This document shows, one piece after another, positions 24,762 through 33,777 of a stretch of 64,000 nt of DNA. Within the stretch, counting starts at the first letter, position 1, and each line of letters opens with the position of its first letter. The DNA is from Streptomyces sp. A0642 (GTDB lineage Bacteria > Actinomycetota > Actinomycetes > Streptomycetales > Streptomycetaceae), in the NCBI RefSeq assembly GCF_004795105.1, contig NZ_SSBL01000002.1:682001-746000 (forward strand). Reading direction: 5' to 3'. A program made the position numbers and the translations under genes. Below the pieces are notes generated by a model that was given only the letters and a program-made list of their open reading frames with translations, ran no database searches and was not told the origin of the DNA.

Positions 24762-25631
24762 TCAACTTCCCGTGCTCCGGTACGCCCGCAGCCCCGCCCG
24801 CCACGCCCACCCCGCGAGCGCCCCGCACGCACCCGCCACCAGCGGAGGCAGGAACGCCACCCACTCCGGCAGGTCCAGCGGATACTCCCGCCCCAGCACG
24901 TACAGGGACGGCAGCCAGTTCACGAAGGCCAGAGGGACGACGAACGTCACCCCGCGCAGCAGGTCCGTCGCGAAGATCGTCGGCGGGTACTGGAGCAGGG
25001 TCGCTCCTCCGTACGTGAACGAGTTCTGCACCTGCGAGGCGTCCTGCGCGACGAACTGGAACGCCGCCCCGGCCACGAACACCGCCGCGAAGATCGCCGC
25101 ACCGCTCAGCACCATCAGCGGCACCAGCACCGCCTTCGCCACCGTCCAGTCGACGTCCAGCGTCACCAGCGCATAGCCGAGCACCAGCAGGCCCTGACTC
25201 ACCCGTCCCAGCCTGCGCAACGCGAACCGGTCCGCCGCCACCTGCGCCAGCACCGGAGCCGGCCGCACCAGCAGCGTGTCCAGCGTCCCGTCCCGCACCC
25301 GGCGGCCCAGCCGGTCCATCGACCCCATCAGCAGGTCCGCCAGGCCGAACGCCGTACCCGAGGCCCCGTACAGCAGCGCGATCTCCGGCAGCGTGTAGCC
25401 ACCCAGCGCCTCGACGTGGGAGAACATCAGCAGGATCGCCACGAAGTCGAACGCCGTCGCCGCGAAGTTCCCGAACGTCGTCATCACGAACGACGCCCGG
25501 TAGGCCATCGTCGACCGCAGCCACATCGCCACGATCAGCCCATACGCCCGGACCCCCTCCACCAGCCGCGACCGGGGGACGAACACCACCGCCGGCCCCC
25601 GGGCCACCACCTCGTCCACCGCCTCAGCCAC
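24762..25631 (-). CDS. ABC-2 family permease
   Basis: 289 residues with six hydrophobic segments and the family start RAYGLIVAMWLRSTMAYRASF. It ends WVAFLPPLVAGACGALAGWAWRAGLRAYRS. The GTG start at 25631 overlaps the end of the other permease gene by 8 bases, and only 29 bases separate its stop from the ATPase start, so all three are one operon. The exported substrate is unknown. Confidence 0.88.
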   Translation of the reverse strand: MAEAVDEVVARGPAVVFVPRSRLVEGVRAYGLIVAMWLRSTMAYRASFVMTTFGNFAATAFDFVAILLMFSHVEALGGYTLPEIALLYGASGTAFGLADLLMGSMDRLGRRVRDGTLDTLLVRPAPVLAQVAADRFALRRLGRVSQGLLVLGYALVTLDVDWTVAKAVLVPLMVLSGAAIFAAVFVAGAAFQFVAQDASQVQNSFTYGGATLLQYPPTIFATDLLRGVTFVVPLAFVNWLPSLYVLGREYPLDLPEWVAFLPPLVAGACGALAGWAWRAGLRAYRSTGS

Positions 25632-26466
25632 CCTGGACCACCACCCTCCGCGTCGCCACCGACTGGAGCAGCCGCCCCGCCAGCAGCAGCACCAGCGCCC
25701 AGGCCGCCTGGAACGCGTACACCCCCACCAGGCCCCAGCCCGTGTGCTTGCCGAGGAACACGTCGGCGGGCACCTGGAGCAGCGCCGACCACGGCAGCGC
25801 CCGCGCCACCTCCCCCAGCAGCCCCGGGAACAGGTTCAGCGGCACCAGCATCCCCGAGAAGAACATGCCCGCCAGGAACGCGATCTGTGCCGCCCCCGCC
25901 CCGTCCATCAGCCAGAAAGCCGACAGCGCCACCAGATAACGGATCGCGAAACTCACCACGACCCCCAGCACCACCGCGACCAGGAAGGCCACCCACGTCC
26001 CCGGCGACTCGGGCATCGCCAGATCGAAGGCGAGCGAGCCCAGGATCATCGGCACGATCCCGCGTCCCAGCAGATGAAACGCCGCCCGCCCCAAGTCACC
26101 TGCCAGCCACCACAGTTGCAGGTCAACCGGCCGGTAGAGATCGACCGCGATATCGCCCGTGCGGATCCGCTCGATCAGCTCGTCCTCGAAACCGCCGCCC
26201 ATCATCACGCACGTCATCAACAGCGCCTGGCCCAGCCACACGTACGTGAGCGCCTGCGACACGTCGTAACCGCCGAGCTGCGGACGCTCGTCCCACAGGG
26301 CCGCATACGTGTACGCCAGGACGAAACCGAAGACCGTGTTCGTGAAGACCCCGGCAGCCGTCTCGATCCGGTACGTGGCATAGCGCCGGAACCCGCCCGC
26401 CACCACCACCGCGTAGAGCCGCACCACCACCCCCAGCGCTCGGGGTGCCGCGCCGTACGCGGACAC
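25624..26466 (-). CDS. ABC-2 family permease, first gene of the operon
   Basis: 280 residues, six hydrophobic segments, with the typical N-terminus LYAVVVAGGFRRYATYRIET and the motif ERIRTGDIAVDLYRPVDLQ shared by this permease family. GTG 26466 is preferred to TTG 26469. It heads the three-gene exporter operon and diverges from the penicillin-binding protein gene. Confidence 0.88.
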   Translation of the reverse strand: MSAYGAAPRALGVVVRLYAVVVAGGFRRYATYRIETAAGVFTNTVFGFVLAYTYAALWDERPQLGGYDVSQALTYVWLGQALLMTCVMMGGGFEDELIERIRTGDIAVDLYRPVDLQLWWLAGDLGRAAFHLLGRGIVPMILGSLAFDLAMPESPGTWVAFLVAVVLGVVVSFAIRYLVALSAFWLMDGAGAAQIAFLAGMFFSGMLVPLNLFPGLLGEVARALPWSALLQVPADVFLGKHTGWGLVGVYAFQAAWALVLLLAGRLLQSVATRRVVVQGG

Positions 26467-26592
26467 CAAAGCGCAGGAGCCTAGCCCAGCGAGGGACCCG
26501 CCGCGACCGCTTTACGAAGGTCGATCCGGTAGTTATTCCACAGAAAAGTGCAGTATGGGAGAACTGACCGCGGCCGAGGAGTCTGCACCGAC

Positions 26593-29010
26593 ATGAGCGA
26601 CGAGCCACAGCAGCAGAACGGGGACCCGGCAGACCCCGGCTGGACCCCCAGAGACCTGTCTGCCGACGCTGCCGCCCCCGCGGAACAGGGCACCCCGGCC
26701 GCCGGCGGAAAGGGCACGGGAAAGCAGAGGAAGCCCAAGTCCAGGCGCCCCAAACGCACCGGCTGGCGCCGCGCCGTCCCCACCTGGCGCATGGTCCTCG
26801 GCGGCATCCTCCTCATCGCACTCGTCCTGATCGGCGGCTTCATCGCCGGCTACCAACTCGTCGACATCCCGCCCGCCAACGCCAGCGCCACCGCCCAGTC
26901 CAACGTCTACCTCTACAAGGACGGCAGCGTCATCGCCCGCGACGGCGAAGTGAACCGGGAGAACGTCAGACTCGCCCAGGTCCCCCGCACCGTCCAGCAC
27001 GCCGTCCTCGCCGCCGAGGACCGCGACTTCTACTCCGAACGCGCCGTCGACGTCAAGGCGATGATCCGGGCCGGCTGGAACACCCTCACCGGCAAGGGCA
27101 AACAGGGCGGCTCCACCATCACCCAGCAGTACGTCAAGAACTACTACCTGGGCCAGGAACAGACCGTCGTCCGCAAGATCAAGGAATTCTTCATCGCGAT
27201 CAAGCTCAACCGCGAAGAATCCAAGGACCAGATCTTCGAGGGCTACCTCAACACGAGCTACTTCGGCCGCAACGCCTACGGCATCCAGGCCGCCGCCCAG
27301 GCCTACTACAGCAAGGACGTCGGCGACCTCACCACCGCCGAAGGCGCCTACCTCGCCTCCCTGCTCAACGCCCCCAGCGCCTACGACATCGTCACCCACC
27401 CCGAGAACAAGCCCGCGGCCCTCGCCCGCTGGAACTACGTACTCGACGGCATGGTCAAGGAGAAGTGGCTCGGCCCCGGCCGACGCGCCGCCCTCACCTT
27501 CCCCGTGCCCGGCCCCGTCAAGCCCACCAACAGCCTCTCCGGACAACGCGGCTACATCGTCCAGGCCGTCGAGGACTACCTCGTCCGCAACGACATCCTC
27601 GACGAGAAGACCCTCGCCACCCGCGGCTACCGCATCACCACCACGCTGGAGAAGAAGAAGCAGGACGCCCTCGTCGAAGCCGTCGACGACAACGTCATGT
27701 CCAAGACCAGCAAACAGAACAAGGCCGACCGCAACGTCCGCGTCGGCGGCGCCTCCATCGACCCCGCCACCGGCCGGGTCCTCGCCCTGTACGGCGGCAT
27801 CGACTACACCCGGCAGTACGTCAACAACGCCACCCGTCGCGACTACCAGGTCGGCTCCACCTTCAAGCCGTTCGTCTTCACCTCCGCCGTCGCCCACCGC
27901 TCCACCACACAGGACGGCCGCCGCATCACCCCTGAGACCCTCTACGACGGCACCAACAAGCGCATGGTCCAGGGCCCCGACGGACCCACCGGATACGACC
28001 CCGCCAACGAGGACGACGTCAGCTACGGACCCCTCACCGTCCGCGCCGCCACCGACAAATCCGTCAACGCCGTCTACGCCCAGATGGCCGAGGACGTCGG
28101 CCCCGAGAAGGTCCGCACCACCGCCATCGACCTCGGCATCCCCAAGGACACCCCCGACCTCACCGCCTCCCCGTCCATCGCGCTGGGCCCCTCCACCGCC
28201 AGCGTCCTCGACATGACCGAGGCCTACGCCACCCTCGCCAACCACGGCGAACACGGCGCCCACGTCCTCGTCGACCACGTCACCAAGGACGGCGAGAGCG
28301 TCAAGCTCCCCGACCGCACCACCGAACAGACCGTCACCCGCGAGGCCGCCGACACCACCACATCGATCCTCCGGAGCGTCGTCGAAGGAGGCACCGGCAC
28401 CGCCGCCCAGGGCGCCGGACGCCCCGCCGCCGGGAAGACCGGCACCGCCGAGGAGGACAAGGCCGCCTGGTTCGCCGGCTACACCCCCGACCTCGCCACC
28501 GTCATCGCCGTCATGGGCCAGAACCCCGACACCGGAGCCCAGAAACCGCTCTACGGAGCACTCGGCCTGCCCCGCATCAACGGCGGCGGCGCACCGGCCC
28601 TGACCTGGGCCCAGTACACCGGAGCCGCCCTGCGGGGCACGCCCGTCGAGGAGTTCGACCTCGACCTGGAGCCCGGCAGCGACCAGACCGAACTGCCGAG
28701 CGACGAGAACACCGTGCCCGGCACCACCGGACAGCCCACCCGGAGCCCGTCCCGCACACGCCCCGCCACCCCGGGCAGCACCCCGCCCACCACCCCGTCC
28801 GCACCGCGGACCACCCCCGGCGGCACCGACGACACCGGCGGCACGGACAGCGACGGCGGAACGACGGACGGCGGCGAGGACAACGGCGGCGGAGACACCA
28901 CGGGCGGCACCGGCGGCGAGGACGACAGCGGCGGCGGGGGCGGCGACAACGGCGGCTTCTTCGAAGGCCCCCGCGGCACCCGCGCCCCTACCGCCCCCCT
29001 CCGCAGGTGA
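26593..29010 (+). CDS. Bifunctional (class A) penicillin-binding protein
   Basis: 805 residues. A disordered basic N-terminus and one membrane helix (MVLGGILLIALVLIGGFIAG, about residues 72-91) lead to a GT51 glycosyltransferase domain (AAEDRDFYSERAVDVKAMIR, then GGSTITQQYVKN). A transpeptidase domain follows: SxxK in GSTFKPF, SxN in DKSVNAVY and KTGT in AGKTGTAEE. The last 130 residues are a Thr/Pro/Gly/Asp-rich tail that would reach into the wall. It polymerises glycan strands and cross-links them. The tail resembles those of actinobacterial PonA proteins. Confidence 0.95.
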   Translation: MSDEPQQQNGDPADPGWTPRDLSADAAAPAEQGTPAAGGKGTGKQRKPKSRRPKRTGWRRAVPTWRMVLGGILLIALVLIGGFIAGYQLVDIPPANASATAQSNVYLYKDGSVIARDGEVNRENVRLAQVPRTVQHAVLAAEDRDFYSERAVDVKAMIRAGWNTLTGKGKQGGSTITQQYVKNYYLGQEQTVVRKIKEFFIAIKLNREESKDQIFEGYLNTSYFGRNAYGIQAAAQAYYSKDVGDLTTAEGAYLASLLNAPSAYDIVTHPENKPAALARWNYVLDGMVKEKWLGPGRRAALTFPVPGPVKPTNSLSGQRGYIVQAVEDYLVRNDILDEKTLATRGYRITTTLEKKKQDALVEAVDDNVMSKTSKQNKADRNVRVGGASIDPATGRVLALYGGIDYTRQYVNNATRRDYQVGSTFKPFVFTSAVAHRSTTQDGRRITPETLYDGTNKRMVQGPDGPTGYDPANEDDVSYGPLTVRAATDKSVNAVYAQMAEDVGPEKVRTTAIDLGIPKDTPDLTASPSIALGPSTASVLDMTEAYATLANHGEHGAHVLVDHVTKDGESVKLPDRTTEQTVTREAADTTTSILRSVVEGGTGTAAQGAGRPAAGKTGTAEEDKAAWFAGYTPDLATVIAVMGQNPDTGAQKPLYGALGLPRINGGGAPALTWAQYTGAALRGTPVEEFDLDLEPGSDQTELPSDENTVPGTTGQPTRSPSRTRPATPGSTPPTTPSAPRTTPGGTDDTGGTDSDGGTTDGGEDNGGGDTTGGTGGEDDSGGGGGDNGGFFEGPRGTRAPTAPLRR

Positions 29011-29020
29011 CCCGGCGGCG

Positions 29021-29341
29021 TCAATGACCCGACGTCGCCTTCAGCCCCACCACCGCCACCAGCAACAGACACACGAAGAAGATCCGGGCCGCCGTCACCG
29101 GCTCGTGCAGCACCACCATGCCCAGCACCGCCGCACCCGCCGCACCGATACCGACCCACACCCCGTACGCCGTGCCGATCGGCAACGTCCGCGCCGCATG
29201 CGACAGCAACAGCATGCTCGCCACGATCCCGAGCCCCGTGAACACACTCGGCCACAGCCGGGTGAACCCCTCGGTGTACTTCATCCCGATCGACCAGGCC
29301 ACTTCCAGCAGACCCGCGACCACCAACAGAACCCACGCCAC
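29021..29341 (-). CDS. gdx: SMR-family guanidinium exporter
   Basis: 106 residues and four membrane helices. Residues 1-15 carry the essential Glu (LLVVAGLLEVAWSIGMKY), and the segment GMKYTEGFTRLWPS is typical of the SugE/Gdx branch rather than the EmrE branch. The GTG at 29341 follows GGAGGTG. A guanidine-III riboswitch lies 40 bases upstream, which fixes the likely substrate as guanidinium, exported in exchange for protons. It is convergent with the PBP gene. Confidence 0.92.
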   Translation of the reverse strand: MAWVLLVVAGLLEVAWSIGMKYTEGFTRLWPSVFTGLGIVASMLLLSHAARTLPIGTAYGVWVGIGAAGAAVLGMVVLHEPVTAARIFFVCLLLVAVVGLKATSGH

Positions 29342-29380
29342 GACGGCACCTCCGACGACAGAACACTCGGACAACACGGT

Positions 29381-29422
29381 GCGTCGTCTTTGCCGAAGCC
29401 CGGTACGGCGCGTCTCGTCGGG
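29381..29422 (-). ncRNA. Guanidine-III (ykkC-III) riboswitch
   Basis: Read on the minus strand from 29422 down, the 42 bases contain CCCGACGAG, GCGCCGTACCGGG and AAAGACGACGC in order. This closely follows the characterised Thermobifida fusca guanidine-III aptamer (CCGGACGAG, GCGCCGUACCCGG, AAGACGGCGC). The pseudoknot would pair the 3' GACGACGC with the GCGCCGT region. It sits between the transcript start and the gdx ribosome site, so ligand binding should turn the exporter on. Identified from remembered sequence; covariance search not run. Confidence 0.85.
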
Positions 29423-29452
29423 TTCCCTCCACCGTAGCAAAGGACAGGCAAA

Positions 29453-29480
29453 GGGCCTGGTGACAACGGTCACCAGGCCC
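29453..29480 (-). terminator. Perfect 12-bp hairpin terminator after the GroES-like gene
   Basis: The arms GGGCCTGGTGAC (29453-29464) and complement (29469-29480) enclose an AACG loop and are followed by TTTGCC on the minus strand. It isolates the riboswitch from the upstream gene. Confidence 0.8.
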
Positions 29481-29498
29481 CTCGCACCACCCTCAGGA

Positions 29499-29837
29499 CT
29501 ACAGATACAGGCCGGTCGAATCCACCGAACCCTCGAACCGGTCCGCGGCCACCGCATGCAGATCCCGCTCCCGCATCAGCACATACGCCACGCCCCGCAC
29601 CTCCACCTCGGCACGGTCCTCGGGGTCGTACAGCACCCGGTCCCCCGGCTCCACGGTCCGCACGTTCTGCCCCACCGCGACCACCACGGCCCAGCCCAGC
29701 CGGCGCCCGACCGCAGCCGTCGCCGGAATCAGAATGCCGCCGCCCGACCGCCGCTCGCCCTCGGGCGAATCGGACCGGACCAGCACACGGTCGTGCAGCA
29801 TCCGGATGGGCAGCTTGTCGTCGCTGTTCTCGCTCAC
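29499..29837 (-). CDS. GroES-like co-chaperonin homologue (orphan)
   Basis: 112 residues. The Cpn10 fold is visible in LPIRMLHDRVLVRSDSPEGE, then GGGILIPATAAVGRRLGWAVVVAVG, the mobile-loop region, and PGDRVLYDPEDRAEVEVRG. No groEL is beside it, and the C-terminus is longer than in housekeeping GroES. Streptomyces genomes carry such an extra GroES-like gene. GTG 29837 gives a short acidic N-terminus. Whether it works with a chaperonin is unknown. Confidence 0.85.
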   Translation of the reverse strand: MSENSDDKLPIRMLHDRVLVRSDSPEGERRSGGGILIPATAAVGRRLGWAVVVAVGQNVRTVEPGDRVLYDPEDRAEVEVRGVAYVLMRERDLHAVAADRFEGSVDSTGLYL

Positions 29838-29883
29838 GCCCCGCAACCTACCTGGCCCCGGCACGGACCCGCGCCCTCGGGTG

Positions 29884-30204
29884 TCAACGCTTCCGGCGCC
29901 GCTTCGAAGCGACGACCAGACCCACCACACCCGCAGCCAGCAACGCCGCCGGAATCACCCGCTCCAGACGCGGCGCACCGTCCTCCGACACGAACTGCGC
30001 CTTCACGTCCGACACCGCCCGGTTCACCGTGACGAACGCCCGTCCGGCCGTCCGGTCCACCGTCCCGGCCACCTTGGCCTTCGCATCACCCATGATCGTC
30101 TTCGGGTGCAGCCGCACCCCGATCTCATCGAGCACCACCGCCAGCTGCTCACGCCTGCTGATGATGTCCGCCTCGATCTGCGCAGGGCTCCTGGCATCCG
30201 ACAC
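29884..30204 (-). CDS. DUF3618 family protein
   Basis: 106 residues. The family signature is RSPAQIEADIISRREQLAVVLDEIGVRLHP, with a single membrane helix (VIPAALLAAGVVGLVVA) near the C-terminus followed by the basic tail SKRRRKR. The amphipathic N-terminal half is probably cytosolic. The function is unknown. It diverges from bcp and is probably co-transcribed with the GroES-like gene 46 bases downstream. Confidence 0.88.
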   Translation of the reverse strand: MSDARSPAQIEADIISRREQLAVVLDEIGVRLHPKTIMGDAKAKVAGTVDRTAGRAFVTVNRAVSDVKAQFVSEDGAPRLERVIPAALLAAGVVGLVVASKRRRKR

Positions 30205-30331
30205 TGCGCCGCCTCCGTGATCCTCGTCCGGTAAACCTTCATCGACAGTCTGTCAGCTCGACCGCCCACGCACCCGGCGGCACCCCTATTACTCTCGGAC
30301 CCGTACACCCCACGTACCAACGAGGAGAACC

Positions 30332-30799
30332 ATGAGCGAGCGACTCCAGCCCGGCGACACCGCCCCCGCCTTCACCCTCCCGGACGCCGACGGCAACGAC
30401 GTCTCGCTCGCCGACCACAAGGGCCGCAAGGTCATCGTCTACTTCTACCCGCGTGCGCTTACCCCCGGCTGCACCAAGCAGGCCTGCGACTTCACCGACA
30501 ACCTCGACCTCCTGGCCACCGCCGGCTACGACGTCATCGGCGTCTCCCCCGACAAGCCGGAGAAGCTCGCCAAGTTCCGCGACGAGGAGAACCTCAAGGT
30601 CACGCTGGTCGGCGACCCCGACAAGAAGACCCTGGAGGCCTACGGCGCCTTCGGCGAGAAGAAGAACTACGGCAAAACGGTGGAGGGCGTCATCCGCTCC
30701 ACGATCGTCGTCGACGAGAACGGCAAGGTCGAGCACGCCTTCTACAACGTGCGCGCCACCGGCCACGTCGCCAAGATCATCAAGGACCTGGGCATCTGA
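30332..30799 (+). CDS. bcp: Thioredoxin-dependent thiol peroxidase (Bcp/PrxQ)
   Basis: 155 residues of the peroxiredoxin fold. The peroxidatic Cys is in PRALTPGCTKQACDF and the resolving Cys is five residues later, the PrxQ arrangement. The Arg that activates the thiol is in VIRSTIVVDENG. It reduces H2O2 and organic hydroperoxides using thioredoxin. The ATG follows CGAGGAG. Confidence 0.95.
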   Translation: MSERLQPGDTAPAFTLPDADGNDVSLADHKGRKVIVYFYPRALTPGCTKQACDFTDNLDLLATAGYDVIGVSPDKPEKLAKFRDEENLKVTLVGDPDKKTLEAYGAFGEKKNYGKTVEGVIRSTIVVDENGKVEHAFYNVRATGHVAKIIKDLGI

Positions 30800-30953
30800 C
30801 CTACCGGGCAAGTCGTCAGGAAACCACCCACGGATTAGGCCGAACGGCCGAAATCATGTGATGGACATCCCAATCCTTCGCCCCATCGGTTTGCCACCGC
30901 CATGTCCGCGCAGAAGCCTTTCCTGGAACACCCACCGAGGAAAGGACCCGGCC

Positions 30954-32450
30954 ATGGCGGCCTCCGACCCCCACCAGGCGGCCGACCCTGAAGCGGTCAA
31001 ACGCCACCCCGCCCTCTTCCGCGTCATCCGAAAGCGCCAGAACCCCAAGCTGCGCAGGACCGACATCACGGTCACGGACGACCAGGCGGTCAAGAGGGCG
31101 GTCAAGGCCGCCTCTCTGGGTAACGCCATGGAGTGGTTCGACTTCGGCATCTACTCCTACCTCGCCGCCACACTGGGCCACGTCTTCTTCCCCTCCGGGA
31201 ACGACACGACCCAGCTCCTCTCCTCCTTCGCCACCTTCGCCGTCGCCTTCCTCGTACGACCCCTCGGCGGCATGTTCTTCGGCCCCATGGGCGACAAGAT
31301 CGGCCGCAAGAAGGTCCTCGCCCTCACCATGATCCTCATGGCGGTCGGCACCTTCGCCATCGGCCTCATCCCCTCCCACGACACCATCGGGGTCGGCGCC
31401 CCCGTCCTCCTCATCCTCTTCCGGATGCTCCAGGGCTTCTCGACCGGCGGCGAGTACGGCGGCGCCTCCACCTTCATCGCCGAATACGCGCCCGACAAAC
31501 GACGCGGCTTCTTCGGCAGCTTCCTCGAATTCGGCACCCTCGCCGGCTACGTCGGCGCCGCGGGGCTCGTCACCGCGCTCTACGCCCTCCTCGACGACAC
31601 CCAGATGGAAGCCTGGGGCTGGCGCGTCCCCTTCCTCGTCGCCGGCCCCCTCGGCCTCGTCGGCCTCTACCTGCGACTGCGCCTCGACGAGACCCCCGCC
31701 TTCCAGAAGCTGGAGGGCGGCATCGCCCACGCCACCGAGGCGGCGGACGGCGTCGAGACCACCGCCAAGGGCGACCTCGCCAAGATCTTCCGCAACTACT
31801 GGCCGACGCTGATCCTCTGCATCTGCCTCGTCGGCGCGTACAACATCACCGACTACATGCTGCTGTCGTACATGCCGACGTACCTCTCCGACGAACTCGG
31901 CTACAGCGAGACGCACGGCCTGCTGATCCTGCTCGCCGTCATGGTCTTCCTCATGCTGATCATCAGCCACGTGGGCAAGCTCTCCGACCGCTTCGGGCGC
32001 AAGCCCCTCCTCATGGCGGGCATGCTCGGCTTCCTGGTCCTCTCCCTCCCGGCCTTCCTCCTGATCCGCCAGGGCAGCATCCCCGCGATCACCATCGGCA
32101 TGCTGATGCTGGGCCTCTCGCTGGTCTGCATGCTCGGCACGATGTCCGCGGCGCTCCCGGCCCTGTTCCCGACGAACGTCCGCTACGGGTCCCTGTCGGT
32201 GGGCTACAACCTGTCGGCGTCGATCTTCGGCGGCACGACCCCGCTGGTCATCACGGCCCTGATCAGCTGGTCCGGCAGCAACCTGATGCCGGCGTACTAC
32301 GCGATGGCGGCGGCCCTGGTCGGCGTGATCGCGGTGGCCTGCATGAAGGAAACGGCCAACAGGCCGCTGGCGGGCTCCCCGCCGTCGGTGGAGACGGACG
32401 AGGAGGCGGCAGAACTGGTCGCCGCCCAGACCCCGGACCCGAAGTTCTGA
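30954..32450 (+). CDS. MFS transporter of the metabolite:proton symporter (MHS) type
   Basis: 498 residues, twelve membrane helices. Signatures are GNAMEWFDFGIYSYLA at the first helix, RPLGGMFFGPMGDKIGRKKVL in loop 2-3, RMLQGFSTGGEYGGASTFIAEYAP in helices 4-5, and the second-half repeat GKLSDRFGRKPLL. These place it with ProP, KgtP and ShiA, which import osmolytes or organic acids with protons; ProP-like is most probable. The ATG at 30954 follows GAGGAAAGGA. An in-frame upstream ATG at 30861 lacks a ribosome site. Confidence 0.88.
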   Translation: MAASDPHQAADPEAVKRHPALFRVIRKRQNPKLRRTDITVTDDQAVKRAVKAASLGNAMEWFDFGIYSYLAATLGHVFFPSGNDTTQLLSSFATFAVAFLVRPLGGMFFGPMGDKIGRKKVLALTMILMAVGTFAIGLIPSHDTIGVGAPVLLILFRMLQGFSTGGEYGGASTFIAEYAPDKRRGFFGSFLEFGTLAGYVGAAGLVTALYALLDDTQMEAWGWRVPFLVAGPLGLVGLYLRLRLDETPAFQKLEGGIAHATEAADGVETTAKGDLAKIFRNYWPTLILCICLVGAYNITDYMLLSYMPTYLSDELGYSETHGLLILLAVMVFLMLIISHVGKLSDRFGRKPLLMAGMLGFLVLSLPAFLLIRQGSIPAITIGMLMLGLSLVCMLGTMSAALPALFPTNVRYGSLSVGYNLSASIFGGTTPLVITALISWSGSNLMPAYYAMAAALVGVIAVACMKETANRPLAGSPPSVETDEEAAELVAAQTPDPKF

Positions 32451-32465
32451 CCTCACCTGTACGGA

Positions 32466-32513
32466 GAATGGCCCGCCCCGCTTCGGTCGCCGCCGAAGCG
32501 GGGCGGGCCATTC
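32466..32513 (+). terminator. 21-bp perfect hairpin terminator
   Basis: The arms at 32466-32486 and 32493-32513 are exact complements around a 6-base loop. This is the strongest hairpin in the window, ending the MFS gene. Confidence 0.85.
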
Positions 32514-32527
32514 CGCATCTTGTCGGA

Positions 32528-32549
32528 TATCGGAGGTGACTCTCCGATA
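32528..32549. promoter_or_regulatory. Inverted repeat upstream of the HNH pair
   Basis: TATCGGAG (32528-32535) and CTCCGATA (32542-32549) are exact inverse copies 6 bases apart, in the AT-richer promoter region of the endonuclease genes. It is an operator candidate; no nearby regulator matches it. Confidence 0.5.
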
Positions 32550-32605
32550 AACGGTTCGTTACTCCGTACGAGGCCGCGAAAGGGCGGCCGGATACGGAGG
32601 GGAAC

Positions 32606-33229
32606 GTGCCGGTTCGGTATACGCGAGAACTGCTCGAAGAGGCGGCTCGCGAGACGACGAACGCCAATGATGCTGTGCGGTGGTGCGGGGGGACGCCTAC
32701 GCCGGGGAGCCGGAGCTATCTGCGGAAGAAGATGGCGGAGTGGGGCGTGGACATCTCGCACTTCACTACGGGCCGGGTCCATCACAGCGAAGCCCGGCTG
32801 CGCGAGGTGGTCAGCCAGTCCACCACCATCAAGGAGGTCCTCCGGCGCCTTGGCGTCAGCCCGGTCGGGGGCAATCACACCCACATCAGCCGTAGGATCC
32901 GTGCGCTGAACATCGACACGGCACACTTCTCACCGCCGCCTCGCCGTCCGAAGGGACCGCCCGGAAATCTGCTGGTTCTGAAAACACCACTGGCCGGAAG
33001 AACCCCCGGGGAACGGCTCCGTCGAGAACTCATCCGCAGCGGGGTGGAGGAACGATGCGCGGTCTGTGGCACGGGCACTGTCTGGAACAACCTGCCGCTC
33101 CGGCTTGAGGTCGATCACCGGAACGGTGACTGGTGGGACAACCGACCGGACAATCTGCGCCTGTTGTGTCCCAACTGTCACGCCATTACGGATACTCACC
33201 GCGGCCGCAAGCGGCCGTCCGCGTCATGA
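32606..33229 (+). CDS. HNH endonuclease with duplicated N-terminal module
   Basis: 207 residues. The C-terminal nuclease has zinc ligands CAVC (about 156-159) and CPNC (about 191-194) around the HNH core LEVDHRNGDWWDNRPDNLRLLCPNCH. The N-terminal half contains two copies of a roughly 45-residue helical module ending in WGVDISHF and LNIDTAHF. The second (SQSTTIKEVLRRLGVSP) matches the single module of the next gene. Such modules probably bind DNA. The GTG start follows GGAGGGGAAC. Its stop overlaps the next ATG by 4 bases. Phage or mobile-intron origin is possible. Confidence 0.85.
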   Translation: MPVRYTRELLEEAARETTNANDAVRWCGGTPTPGSRSYLRKKMAEWGVDISHFTTGRVHHSEARLREVVSQSTTIKEVLRRLGVSPVGGNHTHISRRIRALNIDTAHFSPPPRRPKGPPGNLLVLKTPLAGRTPGERLRRELIRSGVEERCAVCGTGTVWNNLPLRLEVDHRNGDWWDNRPDNLRLLCPNCHAITDTHRGRKRPSAS

Positions 33230-33777
33230 TCAAACGTCTCTTCCCACGGGACGAGCTCATGCGGGCCGTCGCAACGTCTCACAGCATGGCCGCCGTGATG
33301 CGCACACTCGGGAAACACCCCTACAACGGCACGGCACGAGCGAAGGCCAAGCAAAGCATCGCTGCGTACGGCCTGTCGACAGCCCACTTCACTGGGCAAG
33401 GGCACAATGCCGGTCGCGTCTCACCTGCCCGCAAAACGACGGAAGAGATTCTTCAGAAACTCCCAGCCGGCTCGTCACGCACGAAGACGGTGCTCCTACG
33501 ACGAGCGCTCGACGAGGCACGCTTTCCTCAGACCTGTCGCCTGTGCGGCCTCGGCACTGTGTGGCAGGGGCGGCGGCTCGTCCTGGAGATCGACCACATC
33601 AACGGTGACCGGTTAGACAACCGCTTGGACAACCTTCGATACCTCTGCCCGAATTGCCACGCGCTCACGGACACCTGGTGCCGGACGAAGACGGTCGGCT
33701 CCGAGTGCCGCAGCGGCGGCCTGTCTGTGCCCCAAACACCCCTGCCCGCTACGATGGATCCACGTAAGCGGCCGTAG
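33226..33777 (+). CDS. HNH endonuclease paralogue with one N-terminal module
   Basis: 183 residues. It has the same C-terminal nuclease (CRLC, then LEIDHINGDRLDNRLDNLRY and CPNCH), preceded by one copy of the helical module (TSHSMAAVMRTLGKHP to YGLSTAHFTG). The ATGA overlap with the upstream gene indicates coupled translation and a tandem duplication. The last ten bases of the gene are the first ten bases of a tRNA-Leu: the TAG stop is formed by tRNA positions 8-10. The 30 residues after the nuclease are not conserved with the first copy and may be read-through sequence up to the tRNA. Confidence 0.82.
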   Translation: MIKRLFPRDELMRAVATSHSMAAVMRTLGKHPYNGTARAKAKQSIAAYGLSTAHFTGQGHNAGRVSPARKTTEEILQKLPAGSSRTKTVLLRRALDEARFPQTCRLCGLGTVWQGRRLVLEIDHINGDRLDNRLDNLRYLCPNCHALTDTWCRTKTVGSECRSGGLSVPQTPLPATMDPRKRP

